Shown here: positions 1 through 12,480 of the stretch, in pieces | How positions within the stretch are numbered: the first letter of the stretch is position 1 | Layout of the letters: each line of letters opens with the position of its first letter | Assembly: GCA_964036295.1 (NCBI GenBank) | Contig: OZ038462.1 | Span: 22,656,863-22,720,862 of the forward strand | DNA length: 64,000 bases | Source of the DNA: Plumapathes pennacea | Lineage: Eukaryota > Cnidaria > Anthozoa > Antipatharia > Myriopathidae | Reading direction: 5' to 3' | Made by a program: the position numbers and the translations under genes | Notes under the pieces: generated by a model | What the model saw: the letters and a program-made list of their open reading frames with translations, nothing else | Databases searched by the model: none | What the model was told of the DNA's origin: nothing

Positions 1-2179
<2,179 letters not shown>

Positions 2180-2669
2180 TATGGCACTGATACTACGCAC
2201 GTTCTGATTGGTCAATTTTACCGGTCCATAACTTACATAACTAACTTAGACAATCAGGTTGAAATCACGCTGAACTTCAGACAACATGCCAACAAATTTA
2301 CTTACAGCTTTTTCTTTCTTTCTTTCTTTCTTTCTTTTGTTTTTGCTGTCTGTTCACTTTCAGCAACAAGGCGGTTTCTTTCGCGTTGGGAAACGAAGTT
2401 GACCGCTCTCTAGCTCCAAGGGATTAGTAGCTCCTAGTCGCGTCGAAGCAGCTCAAGAAGCTGAAATGACACGAGCTGATGCAACTGTAAATATATACCA
2501 TTGGGCGTGAGGATTTGCGCATGCCCGGGCGTGATTGGTGACACGACCTCACAGCTACTGGAGATCAGTGTCCTAGAGCGGAAACGTTAAAATAATATGA
2601 GGCACATGTATTTCGAGAAAATGAAACAGTCCTAATGTGAAGGCTTGTCAAAGACTGTTTCTTTCCTTG

Positions 2670-4095
2670 ATATAGGCGTACGTGCTTCGACATGTTCTGC
2701 ACGAACAGCTGAAACTACGAACGTATTTTGAAACTTGGAATGACCTCTAATTATTGACACGGAGTCTATCTCCCTTTGCTCTGGCGTAAGCTGAATGGAC
2801 ATTTCTAGAAATACAATATGTCGATTAAGTTTCCTGTTTTTAAACTCAGTCTTTAGTATTGGCGACTATAATATTTGACATGCAAAACAAGAATATGGAG
2901 AAGGAAGTCGACCATCACTAAAACGTCACATTGACCTGTTGTGGAGTACCAAGTATACGCGCAGAACAACCGTTTTGCAACAAAATACAATGCTTCGATT
3001 GTTGTTTATATGTTTTGGTGTTTGAATAAAATATTTATTTTTTAAAGCTTGGGAAGCAGGACGATTCTGTGTAACCGAGTATAGTGTATCTTTTTAGGCG
3101 CATTTCCCGGCTCTGCGATGATATACATGCAGCTTGCCTTGACCAAAATAAAACTTTATATATTTACTTACTGCATGGGGTTCATCCATAACACTCAGAA
3201 GTAATCTCGTTTAAAACTTACACTGCCCTCGATAGGCGCACGTGCTTCTACGTGTTGTGCGTGAACAGCTGAAACTACGAAAAGTATTTTGAAACTTGGA
3301 ATGACCTCTAATTATTGACACGGAAGTCTATCTCCCTTTGCTCAAGCGTAAGCTGAATGGACATTTCTAGAAGAACACTTCTGATAAAATTTTCCTGTTT
3401 TCAAACTCAGTCTTTAGTATTGTTGAGGGGTATTCAAAGTAATGACATTTTTTTGATCCGCACATGGCGACAATAATATTCGGCAAAACAAGAATGTGGA
3501 AAAGGCAGAAAAAATCGACCATTACTAAAACGTCACATTGACCGGTTGTGGAGTACCAGGCAGATATACACGCGCAGAACAACCGTTTTGTAACGAAATA
3601 CTTCGGTTGACCGTTGTTTATGTTCGGGTGTTTGAATAAAATGTTCAGTTGTAAAAACCTGGGAAGCAGGACGACTCTGTGTAACCGGGTATAGTTTACA
3701 TTTTTAGGCGCATCTCCCAGCTCTGCAAAAATACATGCAGCTTGCCTTGCACTAAAGTAAAACTTTATGGGCCGATTTTTTAAACAAAGTCTAACTTACA
3801 CCTGGTTTATTGCTAGATTGAAGTTTAGACAGACGCCGTAAAACAGGGTTAGCAAAACGTTAAATTACATTTTTAAAACATGGATCGGAGTCGGTTTATA
3901 AAGACGAAGTTTGGCCGTTGTCCGTTAAGCATATGGCTATTATTTAAATCTTGTTTAGACCAGGACTTTCTTAACCGCGGTCTAAACGTTGTTTAAAAAA
4001 TTGGCCCTATATATTTTTTTACTGCATGTGTACGGCTAGGGCATCCTGGGGTTCATCCATAACACTGATTTAATCCTTGTTTAAAACTTACACTG
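2670..4095. repeat. Diverged tandem duplication, second unit interrupted by a MITE
   Basis: The block starting near 2670 (TAGGCGTACGTGCTTC) recurs near 3229 (TAGGCGCACGTGCTTC) and can be followed through shared landmarks such as AATGACCTCTAATTATTGAC and CAGCTTGCCTTG. Unit length is about 560 bp. The second unit is longer because a 240-bp MITE (3769-4008) sits inside it. No coding potential is seen. Confidence 0.8.
3769..4008. mobile_element. MITE with terminal inverted repeats, copy 1 of 2
   Basis: It begins GGGCCGATTTTTTAAACAA and ends TTGTTTAAAAAATTGGCCC, which are inverted repeats of about 25 bp with one or two mismatches. The paralogous unit at about 3145-3165 shows the uninterrupted site. 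Comparing the two puts a 3-bp TAT (or TA) duplication around the insertion. Length is about 240 bp with no coding capacity, so it is a non-autonomous DNA element. A second copy is at 5821-6060. Confidence 0.85.
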
Positions 4096-4242
4096 CCAAA
4101 CGCAAATTGACTCTAGAAATTAATTGCTCGCGCGAAGCGACGAGCTTAGGTTTCGAGACCGTGTCTTTATTTTTGTGGGTTACGAATCTGTACACGGTGA
4201 TTGGTTCATATTATCACGTGATATGCGATGACGTAAACCGCC

Positions 4243-4526
4243 GTCCGGTTGGCTCAGTTGGTTGAGTGCCGGTCTTTCGTGCGAGAGGTTGCGGGTTCGA
4301 ACCCCGGCCGGACCAGCACTCGGGGTCTTAAAATAACTAAGGATAAGATACTGCCTTTGTTTCTATCAGCAAATGGTAAGATTTTTACACGTGGCTCGAA
4401 TGACTATGTAAAAGAACCGCTGAGGACATAAACAAATCTCTGGCAGTGACCACCCTCAGTGCCTGTACTCCACAGTAATATGGTGAAGCCAAATTGTTGC
4501 TGAAAAACCCCTTGAGGGTATTAAAA

Positions 4527-4577
<51 letters not shown>
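4243..4577 (+). mobile_element. tRNA-derived SINE with (ATGT)n tail
   Basis: The head carries a Pol III A box (TGGCTCAGTTGG, 4250-4261) and B box (GGTTCGAACCC, 4294-4304), with complementary acceptor-like ends GTCCGG and CCGGAC. The anticodon stem does not pair, so it is not a functional tRNA. The body (about 4400-4465) includes GGCAGTGACCACCCTCA, also found in the second SINE at 47.5 kb. It ends in about 12 copies of ATGT, typical of a retroposed SINE tail. Internal Pol III promoter inferred. Confidence 0.8.
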
Positions 4578-4578
<1 letters not shown>

Positions 4579-4731
4579 TTGACTTCGCTAAACAACTCGA
4601 GAAGTGGCCAGTGAATATTGCTCGTTACTTGTGTGTAAAAGTTAAGTGCATCCCATCCAAACTCAACACCGTTGGGCTCTGTGGAACATGTACGGATAAA
4701 CTGGATTTTAGGGAATGATCTGGCTTGCGTT

Positions 4732-4922
4732 CTTAAGGCCACTTCACACTGGACGCGCCGCGACACGCCGTAACTGCACGTGACAACGCGACAAAATTAA
4801 ATTCACACCGGACGCGTCAACTCAGAGCGATGCCGTAAAAATAGAACAAGGCCAAATTTCAACGCGACAACACGTTCAGTTACGGCGTGTCGCGACGCGT
4901 CCAGTGTAAATTGGCTTTTAAG
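4732..4922. mobile_element. MITE with long inverted ends (GGACGCG family)
   Basis: The left arm CACACTGGACGCGCCGCGAC is matched in inverse orientation by the right arm, which reads GTCGCGACGCGTCCAGTGTA. The arms extend about 45 bp each and begin with CTTAAG/CTTAAA. The whole 190-bp element is nearly palindromic. No ORF. Confidence 0.75.
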
Positions 4923-5064
4923 TTCGCCGCGGAAGCTTTGAGAATAGCCGTAAACAAATGTTTGATGGATACCGCTGGGGGATTGCAAATTTCTCTGTTG
5001 CCGCTAAATATTTAGTCCCGACGAAACTTTCTGTGGCAGCACGAAATACTTCTGGGAAGATAAC

Positions 5065-5790
5065 AGGCCAAAAACGGAAACCAAAGCTACGATGAGCTTT
5101 AGCCGCAAAACAATGGCATTTATGCTATACTCTGTACATGACATCTGTTGCCTCATAACATTCTTCTGCTTATCGTACATTGCCCGTTGAAATGTTTCTT
5201 TCATTCGATCATGTAGTCTTTGTTTCGCAATGGTCATTGTATACCAGATATGAAAAATACACCGAAATAGTCCTGAGCATTGGGTTTGCAGTTCACAAAT
5301 GACTGAACACACTGTGAACAAAACCGCAATAATATTGACGTGAACAAGTGTCGTGTTACATTCCTCGCTTGCTACAGAACACGAATACTCGAAAGCCTGA
5401 TAGAAGAAACGTATTTAGTTAATAAAAGAAAACACAAAAATACAAGCGAAGGCTGGATTAATCGTGGCCTCTCGTTAGAAATAAGAGTCGAAGTCAAACT
5501 GTCAAAAATCAATTGTGCATAAAAAGATATGTCACGCATTCTCAAAATGCAGGGTCGCTCAACCTTTAAGAAGCAAGTGTATGAGTGTTGTAATGATAAG
5601 TTATAGTTTAATCAGGTTTCATTTGAGCAAGGTGTCAACAGCCAAGTTCTCTATAACTCTGTTATATTTTTCTGGTGAGAAACTGGAAGTCTCTCTTGTG
5701 AGTTCCACTCTTGTCCCTACTTATCCATTTTAGTATATTCTGGTCTCGACGCAACTCACGCCGCGAGCTCACTGGCAATGCCAGTCTAGT
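5065..5790. repeat. About 720-bp duplicated block (copy A)
   Basis: From GGAAACCAAAGCTACGATGA to about GGCAATGCCAGTCTAG this block is repeated at 8900-9645 with scattered substitutions and small indels. It includes, at about 5560-5720, a relative of the MITE family that is complete at 44648-44845. Open frames inside are short and not conserved between copies, so I read it as non-coding. Confidence 0.75.
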
Positions 5791-5820
5791 TGAAATTTAA
5801 TGTCAAACTTCTCAACATCA

Positions 5821-6060
5821 AGGGCCAATTTTTTAAACAAAGTCTAACATAGACCTGGTTTATCGCTAAATTAAAGTTTAAACGGACACTGCAAAATAGG
5901 GTTTAGTAAAACGTTAAATTGCATTTTTAGAACATGGATCGGAGTCAGTTTACAAAGACAACGTTTGGCCGTTGTCCATTAAGCATGGCTGTTGTTTAAA
6001 TCTTGTTTAGACCAGGACTTTCTTAACCGCGGTCTAAACCTTGTTTAAAAAATTGGCCCT
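5821..6060. mobile_element. MITE with terminal inverted repeats, copy 2 of 2
   Basis: Same family as 3769-4008: it starts AGGGCCAATTTTTTAAACAA and ends TTGTTTAAAAAATTGGCCCT, about 30-bp inverted ends, 240 bp in total. The interior is close to copy 1, including ACCAGGACTTTCTTAACCGC. The target duplication is not clear at this site. Confidence 0.85.
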
Positions 6061-7280
6061 AAATGTCTAACTTCTGAAACATGAAATGGGACTTGAGGTG
6101 TGACCACTCAATTGAAAGCTCTGATCCTAGTACAAAGTCAACTCACAACTGTCAAGTGAAACATTAATTAAAGATGTGACCACTCAAATGGAAGCTCTTA
6201 GTCCATGAATCAGTTCTAGTAATTTTCAGTATTTGCCTTTGTTCTTAGAAGAGTTAAACTCAGTCCTTTTTTGGAGAGTACAGATGAAATGGCCATGAAA
6301 GAGTTTATTACTTGTTGACTATTCTATCTATTACTATTTTATAATTTTGCTTGTTTGTTTGTGCCCATCTTGTCTGGTCTGACCCTAACAATGTAAAAAT
6401 ATTGTAAACACAGGTGCCTGACTAGTCTAGCCCTATATGGTTATTGCATGCAGCTATAGTACCATCTCATGAACAATTTTTCCCATAGCTTTTATCGAAA
6501 TTCACGTAAAAAAAACATGGCAAGGTATAAAAAAAAACTGTGTGTCTGTTTAATTCCTTTTTACTGCTGCCGTGCTATGGATAGTGTCTAATCAATAATG
6601 TTGTCATTGTTTGAAGTTAGATGTACGCGTCATTGCCGGGCAGGAATGCAAGTCTAACTTGTTAAAAAATGGTTGACTCACTCAACATTTAGATATACAG
6701 GCGCGGTACCTGGGAACAACAAGGTTGTAACTATAAGCTAATTTTTGAAAACATGATAATTTTGTCAGGTAAATAACGATTCCCAGTCCGTTTTTAAAAG
6801 TTTCTTGAGTTCATTTTACCTCTGAGAGGCACATTTTAGCCTAAATGTATGAATTGCACCAATGTTTAGTCCGCTGCGCGTGGACAAGTCAATTACTCAC
6901 AAAGTAGCTAGTGCACGGAATTCTTTTGTTTTCTTATTCTTTGTTAGGCTTTGTGGTACCTCACCAGGCTTGTAGTATGCAAGGAAGCTCCAACAAGCAG
7001 CAAAAGGAAGTCGGTACGCCGAGATATCTTGTTCCAAAGTCGTCCACTAATGTCAATTTACAATTTAGTGCACAAGTCGAATTTCCTGTTTGAAATTTTT
7101 ACAAACCGAATTCGGATAGAAGATGAACTCCTTCGTCTAATAACGTAAGAAAAAACCTTAACCCCTAAATACCGAGCTTAACCTCGGCGCTTCTTTCCAC
7201 TTTTCGGTGTCCCGGCCATTTTAAATAGCCCGCAATTTTGCCCGCGTTCCATACTGCTGACTTTGTGCGGCTGCGCAATG
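6061..7280. other. Intergenic DNA, nothing recognised
   Basis: AT-rich sequence with no domain-bearing frame or tandem repeat that I can identify. Confidence 0.5.
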
Positions 7281-7286
7281 CGTTAT

Positions 7287-7700
7287 TCAGCTCTGTTCAC
7301 CAGACCACCACTGAGTAGTAGCCTGCGGTCCTGCAGTACAGAGGAACTTAGAATTGACAGCATAGTGACCAAAGTTGTCTTCCTCTCTGACAGATCCGGG
7401 TGTAGCGACAAACTGGCATCCGGTGTAGGTACTGTCAGTGTGCAGAGTCCACGCGTTGGCTCCTTGCCAGAACTTGACAGTCTTCTCGATGCCCAGGTGT
7501 CCTCGTACGTTGATCAGCTCCACTTTCTTGCACTGTCCAACACTATTGTAATCTACAATGTCGAAGTCCCTGAAGTTTCCTCTGTCGATGATGATGATGA
7601 TGAAACGCGTCATAACATTGTCAAAAAGATGTGGACCAAGAGGCGCTTTGCGCTTTGTTTTTTTTACAATAACAACCGACAAAGCGGGGAAAACACGCAA
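7287..7700 (-). CDS. Possible exon of an unrecognised protein (weak)
   Basis: A 137-codon minus-strand open frame. Its central part, about residues 40-120, has protein-like composition: Asp/Asn-rich, three Cys, aromatic positions such as VKFWQGANAWTL and NFGHYAVNS. The first 30 residues are basic and probably not coding, so a real exon would start inside the frame after an acceptor. The pattern faintly recalls a beta/gamma-crystallin-type fold, but I cannot name the family. The + strand frame over the same bases looks like its shadow. No partner exon was identified nearby, so it may be a relic. Confidence 0.3.
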   Translation of the reverse strand: MRVFPALSVVIVKKTKRKAPLGPHLFDNVMTRFIIIIIDRGNFRDFDIVDYNSVGQCKKVELINVRGHLGIEKTVKFWQGANAWTLHTDSTYTGCQFVATPGSVREEDNFGHYAVNSKFLCTAGPQATTQWWSGEQS

Positions 7701-8081
7701 AAAAACTGGACTTTGTTCAATTTGATCGAAATGTTGTCAACAACTTTTCCCGCTTTCTAATTGGGCGAGGTTAAAATTTCATTGACAAGACATTTCATTG
7801 GCCAAAAAGTGACAGTTTGACGTGAGCATTTCGCGCGTGCAAATAAAATTTTGTCAAAGAAGTTGGAAAGAAATGAAACTAGACGCTTTTCTGCTGCGGT
7901 TTTCTCAACAATCTCAAGACAAACCTCAAGGAAATTCGCCTCTGAACACTTCTGGTTCTCTACTTCAAATGCCGAATGTCGCTTTTGCAAGAACTGAGGT
8001 AAAATTGAAGCTGAATTCACCTTCTTCGTCCAAATCACTGTCGTCAGCACTTGATTTTATGTGTCTGTCCTCTGATAGATA

Positions 8082-8319
8082 ATGAAAAATAGACAATCAC
8101 AAAGCGAGAAACTGACGTGTTATTGTAAAATTTCGTTTTGCCCCGAGGAGCGGTCCTTGCCGGAGATATGCAAAACTCAGTTCTCACTTCCCGAGCTGGT
8201 GAATACGACAAATATCAACCAGTGTGTTTCCATTACCAAACTAAAGGTCTATAAACAGCCGTTTGTGAAGACGCTCCGCGCAGCCGATAAAATACCCGTC
8301 CTAAAAAAGGAACAACCAG
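8082..8319 (+). other. Putative 5' non-coding exon of fucosyltransferase 1
   Basis: This stretch is homologous to 17764-17922 upstream of the second fucosyltransferase. Both copies end at a conserved splice donor, CAG followed by GTGGGT (GT at 8320 here). The reading frame is not kept between the copies, so if transcribed it is probably 5' UTR. In this copy about 1.2 kb of extra DNA, including a duplicated repeat, lies between it and the coding exon. The exon status is inference from conservation and the donor only. Confidence 0.4.
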
Positions 8320-8899
8320 GTGGGTATATGGAGTAATTCTCCTATATCACACAAAGACTGGAAAGTGCCACGTTCTTAATTTGAGATTTTACATCCCGTT
8401 GTTTTCGACTGTTTTATCGTCTGGATTGTCAATGTGCGATATATTTACAAACAGTTTTCACCAAGGAAAACTGCTGTCTCTGCAACGGGCAAGACGGGTT
8501 TTCAAGCACCTCTTCTCTATAGTGTTGAACATAAAAGCCCAGAATGCATCTTTTCGGGTCGCGTCCTGGACTCAGAAAGTATACTCGAGCGAAAAGTGGA
8601 CAATTCAATGCATTTCATGACAAATTCGACCAATACACTCGGGCCCGTTTTACAAGTCACGCCGGCTGCCGTGTCGGGTGGGAGGGTTGCACTCATTTGG
8701 TGCGGCAATTCATTTTTAACAAGATCTGCCCTGATGTTTTGATTTCCCACAGTTTTCGTGTACAAAACGCCAATTTTTAAACCCCGATTTAAATGCAGTA
8801 CTACAGTGAAGCGAATTTGTCGACAGAGCAGTGGCGCGACGTTTGAAACGTGATCCGTAACCCGTGGTAACACAGTAAAGGTAATTGCTCGCGAAACCG

Positions 8900-9645
8900 G
8901 CCGAAAACGGAAACCAAAGCTGCGATGAGCTTTAGCGCAAAACAGTGGTGATTTATGCTTTACTCTGCCGACATGACATCTGTTGCCTCATAAAATTCTT
9001 CTGCTTATCGTACATTGCCTGTTGAAATGTTTCTTTCATTCGATCATGTAGCCTTTGTTTCGCAATGGTCATTGTATACCAGAAATGAAAAATACACCGA
9101 AATAGTCCTGAGTATTAAGTTTGCAGTCGCAAATGGACTGAACACACTGTGAACAAAACCGCAATAATATTTTAAACATGTCTCGCGTTACATTCCTCGC
9201 CGCTTTCAATTTTATATTTGTTACAGAGGACGAATACTCGAAAGCCTAATAGAAGTGAAACGCATTCAGTTAAAAAACAAGACAGACTAGTATTGAAGCG
9301 AAGGCTGGATTAATCGTGGCCTCTGATTAGAATTAAGTGTTCGAGGTCAAACTGTCAAAGATAAGTCACGCATTACTCAGATTTACTCGGTGGGTAACCG
9401 TTTCGCTTCTAAGCTCAAAATGCAGAGTCGCTCAACCTTTAAGAACCAAGTGTATGAGTGTTGTAATGATAAATTTATAGTTTAATCAGGTTTCATTTAA
9501 GCAAGGCGTCAAAAGCCAAGTTCTCTATACTGTGAGAAACTGGAAGTCTCCCGGAAGTTCCGCTCTTGTCCTTGCTTTCCATTTTAGTTTATTCTGCTCT
9601 CGACCCAACTAACGCCGCGAGCTCACTGGCAACGCCAGTCTAGTT
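8900..9645. repeat. About 740-bp duplicated block (copy B)
   Basis: Second copy of the block at 5065-5790, starting GGAAACCAAAGCTGCGATGA and ending GGCAACGCCAGTCTAG. It sits in the 5' flank of fucosyltransferase 1 and is absent from the 5' flank of fucosyltransferase 2, so it was probably inserted here after the gene duplication. Confidence 0.75.
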
Positions 9646-9817
9646 TTTCAAAAGACACTGCTAGTTCTCCAGTTATTTACAAAACACGGGAAACTGTACG
9701 ACTTGGGGTTTTGAATCACTTTTTTTGTTCCAAGAATAGGACGCCAATACCCACAAGAACCAGGGGGACACGAGAAACTACACTGTCCACCCGCGACGGA
9801 TCTACATCACATGGAAC

Positions 9818-11074
9818 ATGAGGACACTTAGAAGAAAATTCAGCTGGAATGTTTTTCAGATCAGAAGAAAGAAAACAAGTTTTTATCTATTTCTCTTTGT
9901 TTCTATTGCGATTTTAGCATTCCTTCAAATCAGAGCCCCCGATACACAGCGGAGAAACGTGGAAATAGTAAATGTGGCCAACGTGCGGACTGTGACGTCA
10001 AAGTCAGACCGAGAAGATCTGGAACGAGAGAAGCTGATCCTAGTGTATGCTAAAGCTAATGAACCGTGGGCTCCCAACCCTAGTGTGGTGGCCTCCGGTT
10101 ACCAATTTGCTCATTGGGACGGAACACCATGCGAGGAATCCAGATGTCAAGTCACTTACGACAACAACCTGCTGAACGTTAGCGATGCGGTGTTGATGCA
10201 TGTTATGGGATTGACTCAAAAAAGAGTAAGATCGGTGATACCATTGAGGCCAGCTCACCCCAATCAAAGATGGGTATTCTATGTCAAAGAAAGTCCAGGT
10301 CTTTTTGATTTTGTAAGAAGCTACTGGGACGGTTTGTTTAACTGGACGGCGACCTATCGACGAGACTCCGACTTCTTCGTTCCTTATGGTTCTTATGCTC
10401 CACTGGAGGATCAAGATGATGTAGCGACGATTTCTCACAGCAACACGGGCATCAACTACGCGAAAGGCAAAGATAAGATGGCTCTTTTCATTGCCTCTAG
10501 CCACTGCAACACACTAAGACTTGAATTTATCCGTGTCCTCATGAAACACATTTCAGTTAACGTTTATGGAAACTGTGCAACTGTCCTCAATATCACTAAC
10601 AAAACACGGCAGTGTAAACGCAACCTGGACGAAGGGTGTTTGGAGAAAATTCAGCGCCATAAGTTTTATCTTGCATTTGAGAATAGCTTTTGCACAGATT
10701 ACATAACAGAGAAGTATTGGAGGAATTCATTGGAGAGAGGACTGGTGCCCGTTGTTCTGGGAGGCGCTAGCTACGACTCCGAGCTGGTAATTCCTGGTTC
10801 TTTCATCAACGCAGCCGATTTTGATTCCGTCAAAGCTCTTGCAGATTACCTAAAGTATCTTGACAAAAATGACACGGCCTACAACCAGTATTTCGAGTGG
10901 AAAAACAAGTACAAGGTTGTGAAGTACCCGTTTTGGTTCTGCCGGTTGTGTAAAGCCTTGCACGATCCAACAAATCCTCGGAAAATTTATCACAATCTGT
11001 CAGATTTTTGGAGCGTGGAGAAGACATGCCGACCAAATTATCAACGTATTAGGGACATAATAAACAGGGGCTGA
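9818..11074 (+). CDS. Alpha-1,3-fucosyltransferase, GT10 family (paralog 1)
   Basis: Intron-less 418-residue type II membrane enzyme predicted to move fucose from GDP-fucose to GlcNAc of N- or O-glycans in the Golgi. There is a short basic cytosolic tail, a signal-anchor at about residues 21-38 (FYLFLFVSIAILAFLQI), a stem, then the catalytic domain. GT10 landmarks: RWVFYVKESP from about 151, FNWTATYRRDSDFFVPYG from about 174, and the donor-binding signature with FYLAFENS, DYITEKYWRN and VPVVLGG from about 282. Several NxT/NxS sequons. The Met at 9818 is the first in frame before the anchor and matches the start of paralog 2. The last third is almost identical to paralog 2. Exact linkage specificity cannot be read from sequence. 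Confidence 0.93.
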   Translation: MRTLRRKFSWNVFQIRRKKTSFYLFLFVSIAILAFLQIRAPDTQRRNVEIVNVANVRTVTSKSDREDLEREKLILVYAKANEPWAPNPSVVASGYQFAHWDGTPCEESRCQVTYDNNLLNVSDAVLMHVMGLTQKRVRSVIPLRPAHPNQRWVFYVKESPGLFDFVRSYWDGLFNWTATYRRDSDFFVPYGSYAPLEDQDDVATISHSNTGINYAKGKDKMALFIASSHCNTLRLEFIRVLMKHISVNVYGNCATVLNITNKTRQCKRNLDEGCLEKIQRHKFYLAFENSFCTDYITEKYWRNSLERGLVPVVLGGASYDSELVIPGSFINAADFDSVKALADYLKYLDKNDTAYNQYFEWKNKYKVVKYPFWFCRLCKALHDPTNPRKIYHNLSDFWSVEKTCRPNYQRIRDIINRG

Positions 11075-11299
11075 GAGAAAGCCTTGAAGTCAGGTACATC
11101 GTACATTCAATGGGCCATAATGAAGTAGGTCAGTACCTTAGAGTTTCGAAAGCGTCAAGGGAGGTGGGTGACAGGCCTATACATCTCTAGTCTTGAATAG
11201 TTTTTTTGACCTTTATACATTTTTGCTCTGACGAGCATGTCTTTAGGAGATTTGCCTCTCTTAAAAGATATTATATGAGGTTCCGTGAATGTCGTTTTC

Positions 11300-11305
11300 A
11301 ATAAA
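11300..11305 (+). promoter_or_regulatory. Candidate poly(A) signal AATAAA
   Basis: Canonical hexamer about 225 bp after the stop of fucosyltransferase 1 and just before the inverted-repeat element at 11327. Confidence 0.5.
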
Positions 11306-11326
11306 AGTTGGTTCATTAAAATCTCT

Positions 11327-11855
11327 TTAAAGTGCCTATAAGCCTTCAGACGTTACGTTTTTATATGAAAGTAGGAAGTAATCTAAACAACTTATGGCCA
11401 AAGAAACTCCGCTCCGAAGCGTTTTTATATATTTTTCCGCTCGGCAAACATGCGATTTTGACCGCCATTTTGAATCTGACCGCGCAAAGTTTTTCGATCG
11501 AGAGCCTGGGTTATGACGTCAGAGGAGGGATTCGTTTCTTGTCAAACAAAACTTTCACACAGATTTTGAAGTTGGCGAGGTGAGAATTATGCTCATAGAT
11601 GTGTTGTCGAGAAAAACGTACCCAAAGGAAAAAAACAACTAAGGTAAAGAGACGCCAAAGCGATGCCAGTGCCTTCTCTGACGTCACAGACCCAGTCTCC
11701 CATGTCGCTCGGTCAAGATTTCGGAATTCTGAGTTCAACCGCGTGAAAAAAGTATAAGAACGCTTCGGAACGGAGTTTCTTTGAATATAAGTTGCTTAGA
11801 TCACTTCCTACTTTCATATAAAAACGTAACGTCTGAAGGCTTATAGGCACTTTAA
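11327..11855. mobile_element. Non-autonomous element with about 55-bp perfect-type inverted ends and TTAA borders
   Basis: The left end reads TTAAAGTGCCTATAAGCC and continues through the TTCAGACGTTACG segment. The right end is its reverse complement, finishing GGCTTATAGGCACTTTAA. A second layer of inverted homology (ACTCCGCTCCGAAGCG and CGCTTCGGAACGGAGT) follows inward. TTAA at both edges fits a piggyBac-type target or a TA-target mariner-type MITE, and the palindromic edge does not let me choose. 529 bp with no transposase. Confidence 0.8.
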
Positions 11856-11954
11856 GTTGCACACTGACTTGATTGATCGGTCAGTTTTGGTATACTGCGG
11901 ATTAACTAACAACCGTGAAATTTATCGCTTCTTTCCAGGGAGTTTTGGAACTTT

Positions 11955-12090
11955 ACGATTTTGAAGTGTGGAAATAAGTTATGGGAGAAATGATTGAAAT
12001 GCCGACCAGACTATCAACGTGTTGTGGACATAATAAACAGGGGCCTGAGAGAAAGCCTTGACGAAGATGCATTATCTAAACTATTTACAC
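11955..12090 (+). pseudogene. Truncated fucosyltransferase 3' end
   Basis: The frame around 11995 reads CRPDYQRVVDIINRG, matching the C-terminus CRPNYQRIRDIINRG of the two complete paralogs. Nucleotide similarity runs on past the stop position of paralog 1 (GAGAGAAAGCCTTGA), so this is a copied or left-over 3' gene end. The stop codon is lost by a one-base insertion (GGGCCTGAG against GGGGCTGAG). No catalytic motifs are present upstream. It marks a third tandem copy that was mostly deleted. Confidence 0.75.
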
Positions 12091-12244
12091 TGTCTGATTA
12101 TAATTTTTATGTCCCGACCACGCGCTCCGTTTACACGATAACGTCAGTCAACTCGCTATTGCATGAAAACCCTGTTTCTTTTTCCGTTTTGAAACTGAAG
12201 CAAATGCATTGTATTAGTGTGGGACTATAGTGGGTATTATGCGA

Positions 12245-12480
12245 CTATTAAAGTGCGAACACAAAAAGGTCCTTTGCTTCACATTAAGTACTAAGAATGA
12301 TGCGAAATACTGTGTATTCATGATCCATCAAATATCTCTTCTCACGCGTGATTGGTGGAATCCTGACACGTGACCAAATAACGAGCACACGTTATCATTC
12401 GATAACCCCCGGCTGGCAAACTATCGCTAGTTACTGAAAATTTTCGAATACAGTTTTGCTCATAGTCACAAAAACATTGC
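12245..12480. repeat. Duplicated block (also at 14725-14965)
   Basis: From AACACAAAAAGGTCCTTTGC to about CATTGCAAGAACAC the sequence recurs at 14736-14965 with few changes. The two copies bracket about 2.2 kb that includes a MITE and a motif-rich inverted element. No coding content. Confidence 0.8.

Noticed and set aside
4243..4316. A functional tRNA gene
   Set aside because: A and B boxes and acceptor pairing are present, but the anticodon stem does not pair, and the sequence runs into a SINE body and tail.
7263..7760. 165-codon + strand frame
   Set aside because: Overlaps the minus-strand frame at 7287-7700, which has more protein-like composition. No domain seen on the + strand.
10040..10504. 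Minus-strand frames inside the fucosyltransferases (also 18356-18727, 36081-36509)
   Set aside because: They are shadows of the coding strand and recur at the same relative place in each paralog.
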